Below, one piece after another: positions 52,259 through 60,244 of a stretch of DNA of 64,000 nt. Origin of the DNA: Arthrobacter echini. GTDB taxonomy: Bacteria; Actinomycetota; Actinomycetes; Actinomycetales; Micrococcaceae. The stretch spans positions 124,001 through 188,000 of the forward strand of contig NZ_SSWH01000005.1 in assembly GCF_004803505.1 (NCBI RefSeq). Reading direction: 5' to 3'. The first letter of the stretch is position 1; each line of letters opens with the position of its first letter. A program made the translations under genes and the position numbers. The notes under the pieces were generated by a model. That model saw only the letters and a program-made list of their open reading frames with translations. It was not told where the DNA came from and did not search any database.

Positions 52259-53539
52259 TCAGAGGAAGCCGAGTAGTGACGGCAGTCCGAGGGTCAGCGC
52301 GGGAACGAAGGTGATGAGCAGCAGGGTCGCCACCATCGGGGCGAAGAAGGGCAGGATGCCCTTGATCACGATGGGGACCGGGGCCTTGGTAACGCTGGAG
52401 AGGACGAACAGGACGAGTCCGACCGGCGGGGTGATCAGCCCGATGAGCAGATTGAAGATCACCATGATGCCCAGGTGGACCGGATCGATCCCGAAGGTCT
52501 CCGCGACAGGCTGGAGGACCGGCACGAGGATGAGGATCGCGGCGGTGGGTTCCAGGACACAGCCGACCAGCAGCAGGAGCACGTTAACGAGGATCAGGAA
52601 GACGATCGGCTGATTCGTGATCTCAAGGATGAGATTCGCAGCGACCTGCGGTGCCTGTTCGCGGGCGAGGACCCACCCGAAGAGGGCCGCGGCAGCGACG
52701 ATCAGCAGCACGGAGCCGGAGGTCTCCACCGTGGTCAGCAGCGTCCGGTACAGCTTGCGCCAGGACAGCGCCTTGTACACGAGGGCCAGGACCAGGATGT
52801 AGACGACGCCGATCCCGCTGGCCTCCGTCGGAGTGAAGACCCCACTCAGAATTCCGCCCAGGATCACCAGGGCGGAGCCGGCGGCGGGCAGCGCGGCCAC
52901 AGCCGTCCGCCCGCGGGTCCGCCACGTGGACTTCGGCAGCCGGAGCTCCTCGTGCTTGCGCATCAGCAACCAGACGGTGGTGCAGAGGGCGGCCACGAGG
53001 ATCAGGGCCGGGACAATCCCGGCCATGAAGAGTGCGCCCACCGATACGCCGGCGGTGACGGCGTAGATCACGGCGGGGATGCTCGGTGGGATCATGGGGG
53101 CGATCAGGCTCGATGCTCCCGTGACACCGAGGGCGAACTCCCGCTTGTAGCCGCGCTCCACCATGGCCGGCACCTGCACCCGGCCCATGGCCGCGGCGTC
53201 CGCGATGGCGGCGCCGCTCATCCAGGAAAAACCGAAACTGGTAGCCACGTTGACGTACCCGAGACTGCCGCGTAGATGGCCGATGCCAGCCACCGCGGCG
53301 TCGTAGAGCTTGTCTGTCACGCCGGAGACGTTGGCCATGTTGCCCAGCAGGATGAACATGGGCACGGCGAGGATCGCGAAGCTGTCCACGCCCGAGACGG
53401 TCTGCTGCACGGCCGTCCCGATCCGCGCGGTAGGATCCATGATCACGTAGGCCACGGACGGGATGAGCAGGGCGAAGGAGACCGGCACCCGCAGCGCGAG
53501 CAGTACGAGCAGCGCGACGAGCATGATCAGAAGTGTCAC
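52259..53539 (-). CDS. dctM: TRAP transporter large permease (DctM)
   Basis: 426 residues, GTG start, with 11-12 membrane helices. GVDSFAILAVPMFILLGNMAN and AAIADAAAMGRVQVPAMVERGY, GASSLIAPMIPPSIPAVIYA and IGLITPPVGLVLFV are the DctM signatures. It uses the sodium gradient to import organic acids delivered by the binding protein. It follows DctQ by 5 bases and precedes fuconate dehydratase, so the cargo is probably an aldonate. Confidence 0.93.
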   Translation of the reverse strand: MTLLIMLVALLVLLALRVPVSFALLIPSVAYVIMDPTARIGTAVQQTVSGVDSFAILAVPMFILLGNMANVSGVTDKLYDAAVAGIGHLRGSLGYVNVATSFGFSWMSGAAIADAAAMGRVQVPAMVERGYKREFALGVTGASSLIAPMIPPSIPAVIYAVTAGVSVGALFMAGIVPALILVAALCTTVWLLMRKHEELRLPKSTWRTRGRTAVAALPAAGSALVILGGILSGVFTPTEASGIGVVYILVLALVYKALSWRKLYRTLLTTVETSGSVLLIVAAAALFGWVLAREQAPQVAANLILEITNQPIVFLILVNVLLLLVGCVLEPTAAILILVPVLQPVAETFGIDPVHLGIMVIFNLLIGLITPPVGLVLFVLSSVTKAPVPIVIKGILPFFAPMVATLLLITFVPALTLGLPSLLGFL

Positions 53540-53544
53540 AGGCG

Positions 53545-54153
53545 CTACACCGCTTCCCGTTCGAGATTGTCCATGGCGTTCGGCACCACTTCGGGATGCC
53601 GGATATTGAGATAGATGTGCAGCAGTGCGTGCAGGAAGATCAGGCCGAAGCCGACGACGGCGGCACTGTAGACCACGCTCATCGGTAGGGAGGTGGCAGG
53701 TGCCAGCAGGCGGTCGGCGCCGGCCGCGAACCGGGCACCCGCAAACGCCATGAGTCCGGCCACCGCAGCCACCACGACGAGGGCGAACGTGTCGAGCACG
53801 ATGCCACCCGTCCGTCCGAGCTTGCTCGCCAGGAGATCCACGGCGATGTGGATACGGCGGGCCATGACGAAGCCCGCCGAGACGAAGGTGAACCAGATCA
53901 GCGCGAAACGGGCGAGTTCCTCGGTCCAGCTGAAGGGTGTGCTGAACACGTAGCGGCTCACCACCTGGAGGATGATCAGGCCAAGTGTGCCGACCAGGAG
54001 CGCGCAGGTGGCCGCGCGCTCCACATTGATGGCGAAACGGTACAACCTGCTGCGCTGTTCGGGGAAATCGGGCTCATCGGGCTCCTGCGGGATGGTGTAC
54101 CCCGCAGCGATGTTGTTCTCGTTCGAGCCCCCCAAGCGCGATTCTTCGGTCAC
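53545..54153 (-). CDS. dctQ: TRAP transporter small permease (DctQ)
   Basis: 202 residues from a GTG at 54153 that overlaps the dctP stop (GTGA); the longer frame to 54189 is unlikely because it reaches back into dctP without a ribosome site. Four membrane helices are visible, with VVSRYVFSTPFSWTEELARF, the DctQ signature. It pairs with DctM. Confidence 0.88.
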   Translation of the reverse strand: MTEESRLGGSNENNIAAGYTIPQEPDEPDFPEQRSRLYRFAINVERAATCALLVGTLGLIILQVVSRYVFSTPFSWTEELARFALIWFTFVSAGFVMARRIHIAVDLLASKLGRTGGIVLDTFALVVVAAVAGLMAFAGARFAAGADRLLAPATSLPMSVVYSAAVVGFGLIFLHALLHIYLNIRHPEVVPNAMDNLEREAV

Positions 54154-55193
54154 TGTCCGTCCTTGATCTCCTGGTACAGCTCGCCCCACGGCTGCTGCAG
54201 CATGGCTTCTTCTGCGGCAGAGGCGAAGCCCTCGCGGTCCACGTCCTCGTTGACCTCAATGCCGTCGCCGGCCTTCCATTCCTCGAGGATGCTCTGCTCC
54301 TGGTCCTCTACGCAGGTGCGCGTTGCGTCCGCGGCCGCTGCCATGGCGTCGTCGAGCGCTGAGCGCTCGTCATCGGTCAGTCCTTCGTAGACAGCCCTGC
54401 CGGTGGTGATCTGGACTCCCTGGATCATGTGGCCGGTCAGGTTGATGTAGTCCTGCACCTCATTGAACTTGGCGGTGGAAATGGTGGGGATGGGATTTTC
54501 CTGGGCGTCGATCACGCCCTGCTGGAGGGCCAGGTACACCTCGTCCAGCGCCATCGGTGTGGCGGTCCCACCCATCGCCTTGATGTTCTCGAGGTAGAGC
54601 GGGGCATTCGGGGTGCGGATCTTCAGGCCTTCGAAGTCCTCGGCGGTCTTGATCTCCTTGTTCGCGGTGACCTGGCGGGTTCCGTAGTACCAGCTGGAGA
54701 GCACCTTGATGTCCGAACTCTCGTAGAGGTTGTCGAAGACCTCCGTCATGGTGTCTCCCTCCACCGTATCCACGAAGTTGTCCACATCGTCGAAGAGGTA
54801 GGCAGCGTCGAGGACCGCGGCGTTCTCTTCCCACACGCCGAGGAATGACGGGCCTGCAATCGCCATGTCGAGCGCGCCCGAGGCGACCTGCTCCAGCGAT
54901 TCTGCTTCGTTGCCGAGTTGCGCGGCGGGGAAGCTCTCGATCTGCAGGCCGCTACCGTCGAGCTCCTCCTTTAAAGTGGTGATGCCGCATTCTTCGACCG
55001 GATGCCCGGCGTCGTACACGTGGGACAGGCGAAGCGTCTTCGCATCCGCGTCGCCTGCAGCGGCTTCGTCGCGGTCGACGGGAGTGCCGACGTTGCAGCC
55101 CGAGAGTAGCAGCGCCGCGCTCGCGGCCAGCCCGAGTGCGGCTGCGGTACGACGGCGCACAGAGGTCTGGGTGTGGGAGTGTTCGAGCTTCAT
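54150..55193 (-). CDS. dctP: TRAP transporter substrate-binding protein (DctP), lipoprotein
   Basis: 347 residues. A lipoprotein signal peptide ends ASAALLLSGCNVG (lipobox LSGC, Cys33). The DctP fold is shown by LRLSHVYDAGHPV, ESFPAAQLGNEAESLEQVAS, the substrate Arg in FEGLKIRTPNAP and DEVYLALQQGVIDAQENPIP. The conserved Arg binds the carboxylate of the ligand. It is the second gene of the operon. The ligand is probably L-fuconate or D-arabinonate judged from the catabolic genes. Confidence 0.92.
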   Translation of the reverse strand: MKLEHSHTQTSVRRRTAAALGLAASAALLLSGCNVGTPVDRDEAAAGDADAKTLRLSHVYDAGHPVEECGITTLKEELDGSGLQIESFPAAQLGNEAESLEQVASGALDMAIAGPSFLGVWEENAAVLDAAYLFDDVDNFVDTVEGDTMTEVFDNLYESSDIKVLSSWYYGTRQVTANKEIKTAEDFEGLKIRTPNAPLYLENIKAMGGTATPMALDEVYLALQQGVIDAQENPIPTISTAKFNEVQDYINLTGHMIQGVQITTGRAVYEGLTDDERSALDDAMAAAADATRTCVEDQEQSILEEWKAGDGIEVNEDVDREGFASAAEEAMLQQPWGELYQEIKDGQ

Positions 55194-55223
55194 TGCTTGA
55201 TCCTTCCGTAGGTACTGCGGGTG

Positions 55224-56276
55224 TTAGGAGTGGGATGAAACGGGTGTGAGCGAGAGGTCCTCGGCAAGTTGTGCGAGCTGTCGGACCGTGGAACCGGCAA
55301 GGCTGATGGTGTCTGTGGACGCGGACTCCCGAATACGCTCGGGATCTCCGGGGGAGTGCACAGTGCGGTCCCCGGCCCCGGACTCGCGGACCTGCTGCTG
55401 GAGACTCGCCACTCGGGATCTTGTATGGTCGCTTCCGCCGAAGGCTGCGCTGTCGATCCCAATGATCAGGTGACCGTTGTTCATGCGGGACGCCGGGTTG
55501 GACCAGATGTCCACGGTCTCGAAGGCGAAGGTCGCCTCGGTCAGGGACGCAGCGAAGGCTTCGAGGAGCACGGCGACGGCGGATCCCTTATAGCCACCGA
55601 ACGGGATCATCGAGCCCTTGGCCGCAGCCACCGGATCGGTGGTGGGCTCTCCATGGGCGTCGACGGCCCAGCCCTCCGGCAGCGGGGTGCCCTCGTTCTT
55701 CGCGGCGATGACCTTGCCGTAGGCACCGTTGCTGGTGGCGAGGTCCGCGGTGAGCGGCCAGGCGTTGTCGCTGGGAGCGCCGAGGGTGAGCGGGTTGGTG
55801 CCGAGCACCTTGGTGGAGCCGCCGTGGGGCGCCACCACCGGTCCGGTGGAGGAGGTGATGACAGACAACAGGCCTGCCGCGGCCAATTGGTCACTCCAGA
55901 AGGCGCCGGCACCGTAGTGGCTGCTGTTGTGCACCGCGACGGCGGCGATCCCCTGCGATCCGGCCAGCTCCAGCACGCGGTCCACGGCTGCCTGCATTGC
56001 CACCTGCCCCAGGGCGGCATCGGCGTCGAGAGTAGCGACCCCGGCCGCGCCCTGCTTGAAGCGCATCGACGGGGTGGGGTTGACACCACCCAGGCGCAGG
56101 GCCTCGGAGTACAGCGGAAGCCGGAGGGTGCCGTGGGAGTGGATGCCGCGCTGGTCGGCCTGGACGAGCGATCGGGCAGTGAGCTGTGCATCGTCGGCCG
56201 GAACGCCTCGCGACGTGAGAACGTCGACCACGAATCGGGAGAGGTCCTGGCACTGAACTGTCATCGGGAGAATCAT
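55224..56276 (-). CDS. Ldh2-family (malate/L-lactate/sugar-acid) dehydrogenase
   Basis: 350 residues from the ATG at 56276, favoured by GAAGG 8 bases upstream; a GTG at 56303 and ATGs at 56291 and 56264 are possible. Family features: DQRGIHSHGTLRLPLY (catalytic His), AVHNSSHYGAGAFW, TNPLTLGAPS, and MIPFGGYKGSAVAVLLE. Ldh2 enzymes use NAD(P) to oxidise or reduce 2-hydroxy or 2-keto acids such as lactate, malate or 2,3-diketogulonate. As first gene of the operon it may oxidise the L-lactate released by the hydrolase, or act on a sugar acid. Confidence 0.82.
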   Translation of the reverse strand: MILPMTVQCQDLSRFVVDVLTSRGVPADDAQLTARSLVQADQRGIHSHGTLRLPLYSEALRLGGVNPTPSMRFKQGAAGVATLDADAALGQVAMQAAVDRVLELAGSQGIAAVAVHNSSHYGAGAFWSDQLAAAGLLSVITSSTGPVVAPHGGSTKVLGTNPLTLGAPSDNAWPLTADLATSNGAYGKVIAAKNEGTPLPEGWAVDAHGEPTTDPVAAAKGSMIPFGGYKGSAVAVLLEAFAASLTEATFAFETVDIWSNPASRMNNGHLIIGIDSAAFGGSDHTRSRVASLQQQVRESGAGDRTVHSPGDPERIRESASTDTISLAGSTVRQLAQLAEDLSLTPVSSHS

Positions 56277-56302
56277 CGTCGAAACCTTCATATAGGAATT
56301 CA

Positions 56303-56325
56303 CCGAATACTATATGGATATTCGG
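56303..56325. promoter_or_regulatory. palindromic candidate operator of the aldonate operon
   Basis: CCGAATA-N9-TATTCGG, perfect 7-bp arms around an A/T-rich centre (CTATATGGA), 26 bases upstream of the preferred start of the first gene. A candidate site for the operon's own GntR regulator; not related to the ATTGT-N2-ACAAT sites of the 20-32 kb locus. Confidence 0.6.
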
Positions 56326-56464
56326 AGAGCTACAAGGGGTTCGGGCAGCACAAGCTGACGTACGCGGTGCAACTGCGCCGCTGTGCGCGATGAGTCGGCG
56401 ATCACCGACGTCGGCGCGATGTCGGTGTCATGCCTATGATTCTGCAACCTACTAGGTTGACGGA

Positions 56465-56785
56465 ATGTTCGAACCGTCCGTGAGAGCCGAGCTTGCAGCG
56501 TTCGTTGCGGAGCGCGACTGGGCCCAGTTCCATACCCCGCAGAACCTCGCAGAGAGCATAGTCATCGAGGCCGCTGAGCTGCTTGAGTGTTTCCAGTGGG
56601 ACGAAGAGGCAGACATCGAGCGCGTACAAGAGGAACTGGCCGACGTCCTCACCTACTGTGTGCTGCTCGCCGACCGATTGGGCGTCGAGCCCGATGCGGT
56701 CGTGCTCGAGAAGCTGGTGAAGACGCGCGAGAAGTACCCGGTCGAGAAGGCTCGCGGGCGGAGCACGAAGTATGACGCCCTCTGA
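56465..56785 (+). CDS. MazG-like nucleotide pyrophosphohydrolase
   Basis: 106 residues. The four-helix NTP-PPase core is intact: RDWAQFHTPQNLAESIVIEA, AELLECFQW (EExxE-type metal acids), EELADVLTYCVLLADRLG (E-x-x-D) and KLVKTREKYPVEKARGR. Such proteins hydrolyse (d)NTPs to monophosphates. Its stop overlaps the next gene start by 14 bases, a coupling that is common with DUF2075/GIY-YIG helicase genes; here that partner is truncated. The intact state of this half is notable. Confidence 0.88.
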   Translation: MFEPSVRAELAAFVAERDWAQFHTPQNLAESIVIEAAELLECFQWDEEADIERVQEELADVLTYCVLLADRLGVEPDAVVLEKLVKTREKYPVEKARGRSTKYDAL

Positions 56786-57023
56786 CATCAGCTGGTTGGG
56801 TTTCACCAACGCAGAGGTAACGAATTGGGCCGGGCTGGACCACCGCACCACCAATTGGCTCATCGTCTACATTCTGGACGATGCCGGTGGCTCAACGTCC
56901 GGCGCCAGGGGAAAGGCTCTTAAGGACGTCTATGTGGGCGAGTCGCACAACGCGGCTGCGCATCTACGCCAGCATCTCGTCTCGCCGGAGAAGAAACATC
57001 TGAGGCACATCCGCGCCACGTCT
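56772..57023 (+). pseudogene. GIY-YIG/DUF2075 helicase N-terminal remnant
   Basis: About 84 residues of a GIY-YIG-like start: NWLIVYILDDA, KDVYVGESHNAAAHLRQHL, SPEKKHLRHIRA. This is the usual N-terminus of DUF2075 (Schlafen-like) DNA/RNA helicases, which are normally 600 or more residues. The homology stops at about 57020 and the sequence changes directly into the tail of a rhamnulokinase gene. Confidence 0.65.
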
Positions 57024-57560
57024 CGAGCCTGTGGCTGCTGAGCGAATCCGTCAGGCAGTGGGAGCGCGAGTCGGGCGAGACCATCGATCTCCCCATGCTG
57101 CTCGCGGCGGCTGAGGAGGTATCCGGCGCGGTCACGATGTTTGAAACTGGAGACCCGGCGTTCATCCCGCCGGGTAACACACCCGCACGCATATGTGCCT
57201 GGTTCACCTCAGAGGGCTCGAGGCTCCGCGTCGGTGCGCTGCGATCACCGCAGCATTATGGAGAGCCTGGCCGAGGCATACTCAAGGGCTATTCGACAGG
57301 CCGCTGAGCTCTCCGGGCTCCCGGTCTCGGTCGTGCACGATGTGGGCGGCGGATCCTAAAACGCCTGGCCCTGCCAGCTAGCCGCCGACCGCACCGGATT
57401 GACTGTGTTCGCCGGGCCCGTGGAGGCGACCGCTCTCGGCAACGTGCTCATTCAGGCGCGAGCGCACGGACTCGTTCCCCGGGATTCGAGCCTGGAGTCA
57501 CTGCGGGCATTGGTGGCGCGTGCGTTGCCGCCGATCTGCTACCTTCCGACAAGAGGATGA
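57023..57560 (+). pseudogene. rhaB: rhamnulokinase (rhaB) C-terminal remnant
   Basis: The first frame reads SLWLLSESVRQWERESGETI, DLPMLLAAAEEVSGAV and DPAFIPPGNTPARICAWF. A shift then gives IMESLAEAYSRAIRQAAELS, GLPVSVVHDVGGGS, an in-frame TAA at 57357 where GGGSQN should follow, and then NAWPCQLAADRTGLTVFAGP, VEATALGNVLIQARAHGLVP. These are the conserved C-terminal blocks of FGGY-family rhamnulokinases. The first two thirds of the gene are missing, so it is inactive. Confidence 0.75.
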
Positions 57561-57670
57561 CCCACCTACTCATACACGTTCGAGCGGAGGTGGTGCGTGT
57601 GAAATATTTGTGGACATTCGGTGGCCCCCGCCACAGATGAGTGCACCTTCCAACTTGAAAGGACCATGCC

Positions 57671-58933
57671 ATGGTTAAGCGCCAACTTCCTGTGCCCGCG
57701 GAAATGCTCGAACTGATGCAGTTCAAAAAGATCGAGCTCAACGGCAAGAAGCGCCGGCTTGACTCCGCGCTCACCATCGGGGACCTGCGCACGATCGCCC
57801 AGCGTCGCACCCCGAAGGCTGCATTCGACTACACCGACGGTGGGGCCGAGGGTGAGCTGTCCCTGAATCGTGCCCGTCAGGCCTTCGAGGACATCGAATT
57901 CCACCCCTCGATCCTCCGTCCTGCCGAGCACGTCGACACCTCCGTAGAGATCCTCGGTGGGCCCAGCGCACTGCCCTTCGGCATCGCCCCGACCGGATTT
58001 ACCCGGCTCATGCAGACTGAGGGTGAGACGGCCGGTGCCGGTGCCGCAGCGGCAGCCGGCATCCCCTTCACTCTCTCGACCCTCGGCACGACGTCCATAG
58101 AGGGTGTGAAAGCGGCGAACCCGACCGGGCGCAACTGGTTCCAGCTGTACGTGATGCGGCAGCGGGAAATTTCATACGAACTTGTCCGCCGGGCTGGCGA
58201 AGCAGGGTTCGACACGCTCATGTTCACCGTTGACACGCCGGTCGCGGGTGCTCGGCTCCGGGACAAGCGTAACGGGTTCTCGATCCCGCCGCAGCTGTCG
58301 ATCGGAACGGTCCTCAACGCCGTCCCGCGACCGTGGTGGTGGATCGATTTCCTCACTACCCCGAAGCTGGAGTTCGCTTCCCTGACCGATACCGGTGGCA
58401 CGGTGGGCGATCTGCTCAATGCGGCGATGGACCCCACGATTAGCTACGATGACCTCGACATCATCCGGGACCTGTGGCCCGGCAAGATCGTCATCAAGGG
58501 CGTGCAGAACGTCGAGGACTCAGTACGCCTCGTCAATTTGGGCGTGGATGGGATTATCCTGTCCAACCACGGCGGCCGCCAGCTCGACCGGGCACCCATC
58601 CCGTTCCACCTGCTACCGCAGGTCGTCCGCGAGGTCGGAGCCGATGCCACGATTATGGTGGACACGGGCATCATGAACGGAGCAGATATCGTCGCTTCCA
58701 TGGCTTTGGGTGCGAAGTTCGCCCTCATTGGCCGTGCCTACCTGTACGGGCTCATGGCCGGCGGCCGCGAAGGCGTCGACAAGACCATCGCGATCCTCCG
58801 AGACGAGATCGAACGGACTATGCGCCTGCTCGGCGTCTCGCACCTCGGCGAACTCGAATCCCGGCACGTCACACAACTCACCCGGCTCGTACCGGTCGCC
58901 CACGCGCTCAGCGAAGTGTCGAGAGCCATCTGA
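57671..58933 (+). CDS. lldD: FMN-dependent alpha-hydroxyacid oxidase, L-lactate dehydrogenase/oxidase type
   Basis: 420 residues. FMN and active-site motifs: [76 protein letters not shown] (Lys), [13 protein letters not shown] (catalytic His with Arg) and [20 protein letters not shown]. The family oxidises L-lactate or similar 2-hydroxyacids to 2-oxoacids. A GAAAGGA ribosome site precedes the ATG. It follows the rhaB relic; rhamnose breakdown ends in L-lactaldehyde and L-lactate, and the aldonate operon at 45.8-56.3 kb also makes L-lactate, so either could have supplied its substrate. Confidence 0.87.
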   Translation: MVKRQLPVPAEMLELMQFKKIELNGKKRRLDSALTIGDLRTIAQRRTPKAAFDYTDGGAEGELSLNRARQAFEDIEFHPSILRPAEHVDTSVEILGGPSALPFGIAPTGFTRLMQTEGETAGAGAAAAAGIPFTLSTLGTTSIEGVKAANPTGRNWFQLYVMRQREISYELVRRAGEAGFDTLMFTVDTPVAGARLRDKRNGFSIPPQLSIGTVLNAVPRPWWWIDFLTTPKLEFASLTDTGGTVGDLLNAAMDPTISYDDLDIIRDLWPGKIVIKGVQNVEDSVRLVNLGVDGIILSNHGGRQLDRAPIPFHLLPQVVREVGADATIMVDTGIMNGADIVASMALGAKFALIGRAYLYGLMAGGREGVDKTIAILRDEIERTMRLLGVSHLGELESRHVTQLTRLVPVAHALSEVSRAI

Positions 58934-58951
58934 GCGCACCTAGCCTTGATC

Positions 58952-59170
58952 GGGTCTGTCCAGAATTCGGTGTAACTGGATATCGTCTTGTTGGTTAGCG
59001 GCCGATGGAGAGTCGGCCGTTGGAGGTGATGTCGAAGGCGCTCAGCGCTGCGTTCCACTTTTGGGTCCAGCGTGCTCGTCCTTTCCCGGTCCAGTCGAGG
59101 CTCATCACGGCGAGGTAGACGCATTTGAGCGCGGCTTGCTCGTTCGGGAAGTGGCCTCGAGCTCGCCGGG
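58952..59170 (-). mobile_element. IS256-family remnant (right end and transposase C-terminus)
   Basis: On the minus strand RARGHFPNEQAALKCVYLAV, MSLDWTGKGRARWTQKWNAA, LSAFDITSNGRLSIGR then stop (58995) is the C-terminus of IS256-type transposases. Just beyond lies a terminus-like GGTCTGTCCAGAATTCGGTG (58958 onward). The rest of the element is gone. It lies 18 bases after the lactate oxidase-type gene. Confidence 0.72.
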
Positions 59171-59421
59171 GAGATCGATCGGTGGGAACGCCCCGGTGTG
59201 GAATGTCCGTGCTGAGCGCCGGACGACGACGACCGCCTGCGGAAACTATCTACTCGTCCGGGCTGTCGGGCGGGGGAGTGCCGTCGTCGTCGTGCTCTTA
59301 GATCAACCGGCCGTCGTGCACCCGCTTCAGCTCGATGCCCTCGAGGTAGCTGGGCACCGGCGGGTCCAGGTCTCCATCGCTCGTCATGCCTCGATCCTAG
59401 ACGCCGACCGTCCGGTAACAA
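59171..59421. other. gene-poor stretch between IS256 remnant and pdxA remnant
   Basis: Contains one possible 29-residue minus-strand frame (59298-59387, MTSDGDLDPPVPSYLEG...), too short to judge, and a run of GACGAC-type repeats. Nothing else is recognised. Confidence 0.35.
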
Positions 59422-59961
59422 TTACTGCTGCGCGGTCCACCAGACGACATCCCAGCCCGGCGCCAGCTGCGCGGCCCGCCGAAGAGACAGCACCAGGCTC
59501 GCCTCGCGGGCGATGCCCTGCCCTGCGATGTCGAACGCCGTGCCGTGGTCCACCGAGACGCGGACGACGGGCAGGCCGACGGTGATGTTTACCCCGTCGT
59601 CGCCGGAGACCGCCTTGAAGGGTGCGTGGCCCTGGTCGTGGTAGTAGGCGATGACCATGTTCCACTTGCCCTTGACCGCTGCGGGGATGAGCGCATCCGC
59701 GGGGATGGGCCCGTGCACGTTGATGCCCTTCTTTCGGGCGGCCGCGACGGCGGCGACGAGGATGTCGGCATCCTCGTCGCCGAACAGGCGGTTCTCCCCG
59801 GCGTGCGGGTTGAGCCCGGCGAGGCCGATCGGCTCGTCCCGGTTGCCGAGTGCCTTCGTGAAGGCGCTGACGAGCTCTATGACGTTGCCGGTGCGCTCCG
59901 GCGTGACGTTCTCGATGGCCTGCCGCAGGGAGACGTGGGTGGTGAGGTGGAAACGCAGCAC
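59422..59961 (-). pseudogene. PdxA-like 4-phosphate dehydrogenase, C-terminal half only
   Basis: About 180 residues: LTTHVSLRQAIENVTPERTG, GLAGLNPHAGENRLFGDED, HGPIPADALIP, MVIAYYHDQGHAPFKAV and VNITVGLPVVRVSVDHGTAF. These are the C-terminal metal and substrate blocks of PdxA/PdxA2-type enzymes, usually about 330 residues. The N-terminal half is lost: sequence upstream of HLTTHVSL no longer matches and meets the IS30 remnant. PdxA2 relatives act on four-carbon sugar-acid phosphates (threonate, erythronate). Confidence 0.78.
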
Positions 59962-59974
59962 ACCCCTCGGTGAG

Positions 59975-60060
59975 CGGAAAGGGAGGCCACCTTGGGATTC
60001 CTCACACCACGGGAAGTCTTCACCAAATTACTCACCGACAACGTTGCTACCACCGGTTGA
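59975..60060 (+). mobile_element. IS30-family transposase C-terminal remnant
   Basis: The plus strand reads ATLGFLTPREVFTKLLTDNV, ATTG and stop (60058-60060), matching the end of IS30 transposases (R-K-x-L-G-F/W-x-T-P-x-E-V). It abuts the truncated pdxA-like gene, so an IS30 insertion with later deletion probably removed its first half. It is different in sequence from the intact IS30 copy at 42.5 kb. Confidence 0.55.
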
Positions 60061-60244
60061 CACCAAGGGCCACTGTGCTGAAATATGCGGTTCCAACCGT
60101 CGAAGAAGGGCGACTGGCCCATCGGGCGGCCAGGGAGTCCGCAAGCGGGACACAGCGCGGTACATGCCCGGATTGCTCGTTGTGGGGTCCACGAGTACTA
60201 GCATTGGCAACGCAGCAGTAGAAGCACAAGAAGAATGGGGACGC

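Noticed and set aside
50976-52613. A 545-codon plus-strand frame opposite fuconate dehydratase
   Set aside because: Fuconate dehydratase has all catalytic residues on the other strand; the frame crosses into dctM with no ribosome site.
59298-59387. A 29-residue minus-strand frame as a gene
   Set aside because: Too short, no clear ribosome site and no family; it is only mentioned as a possibility in the gap entry.
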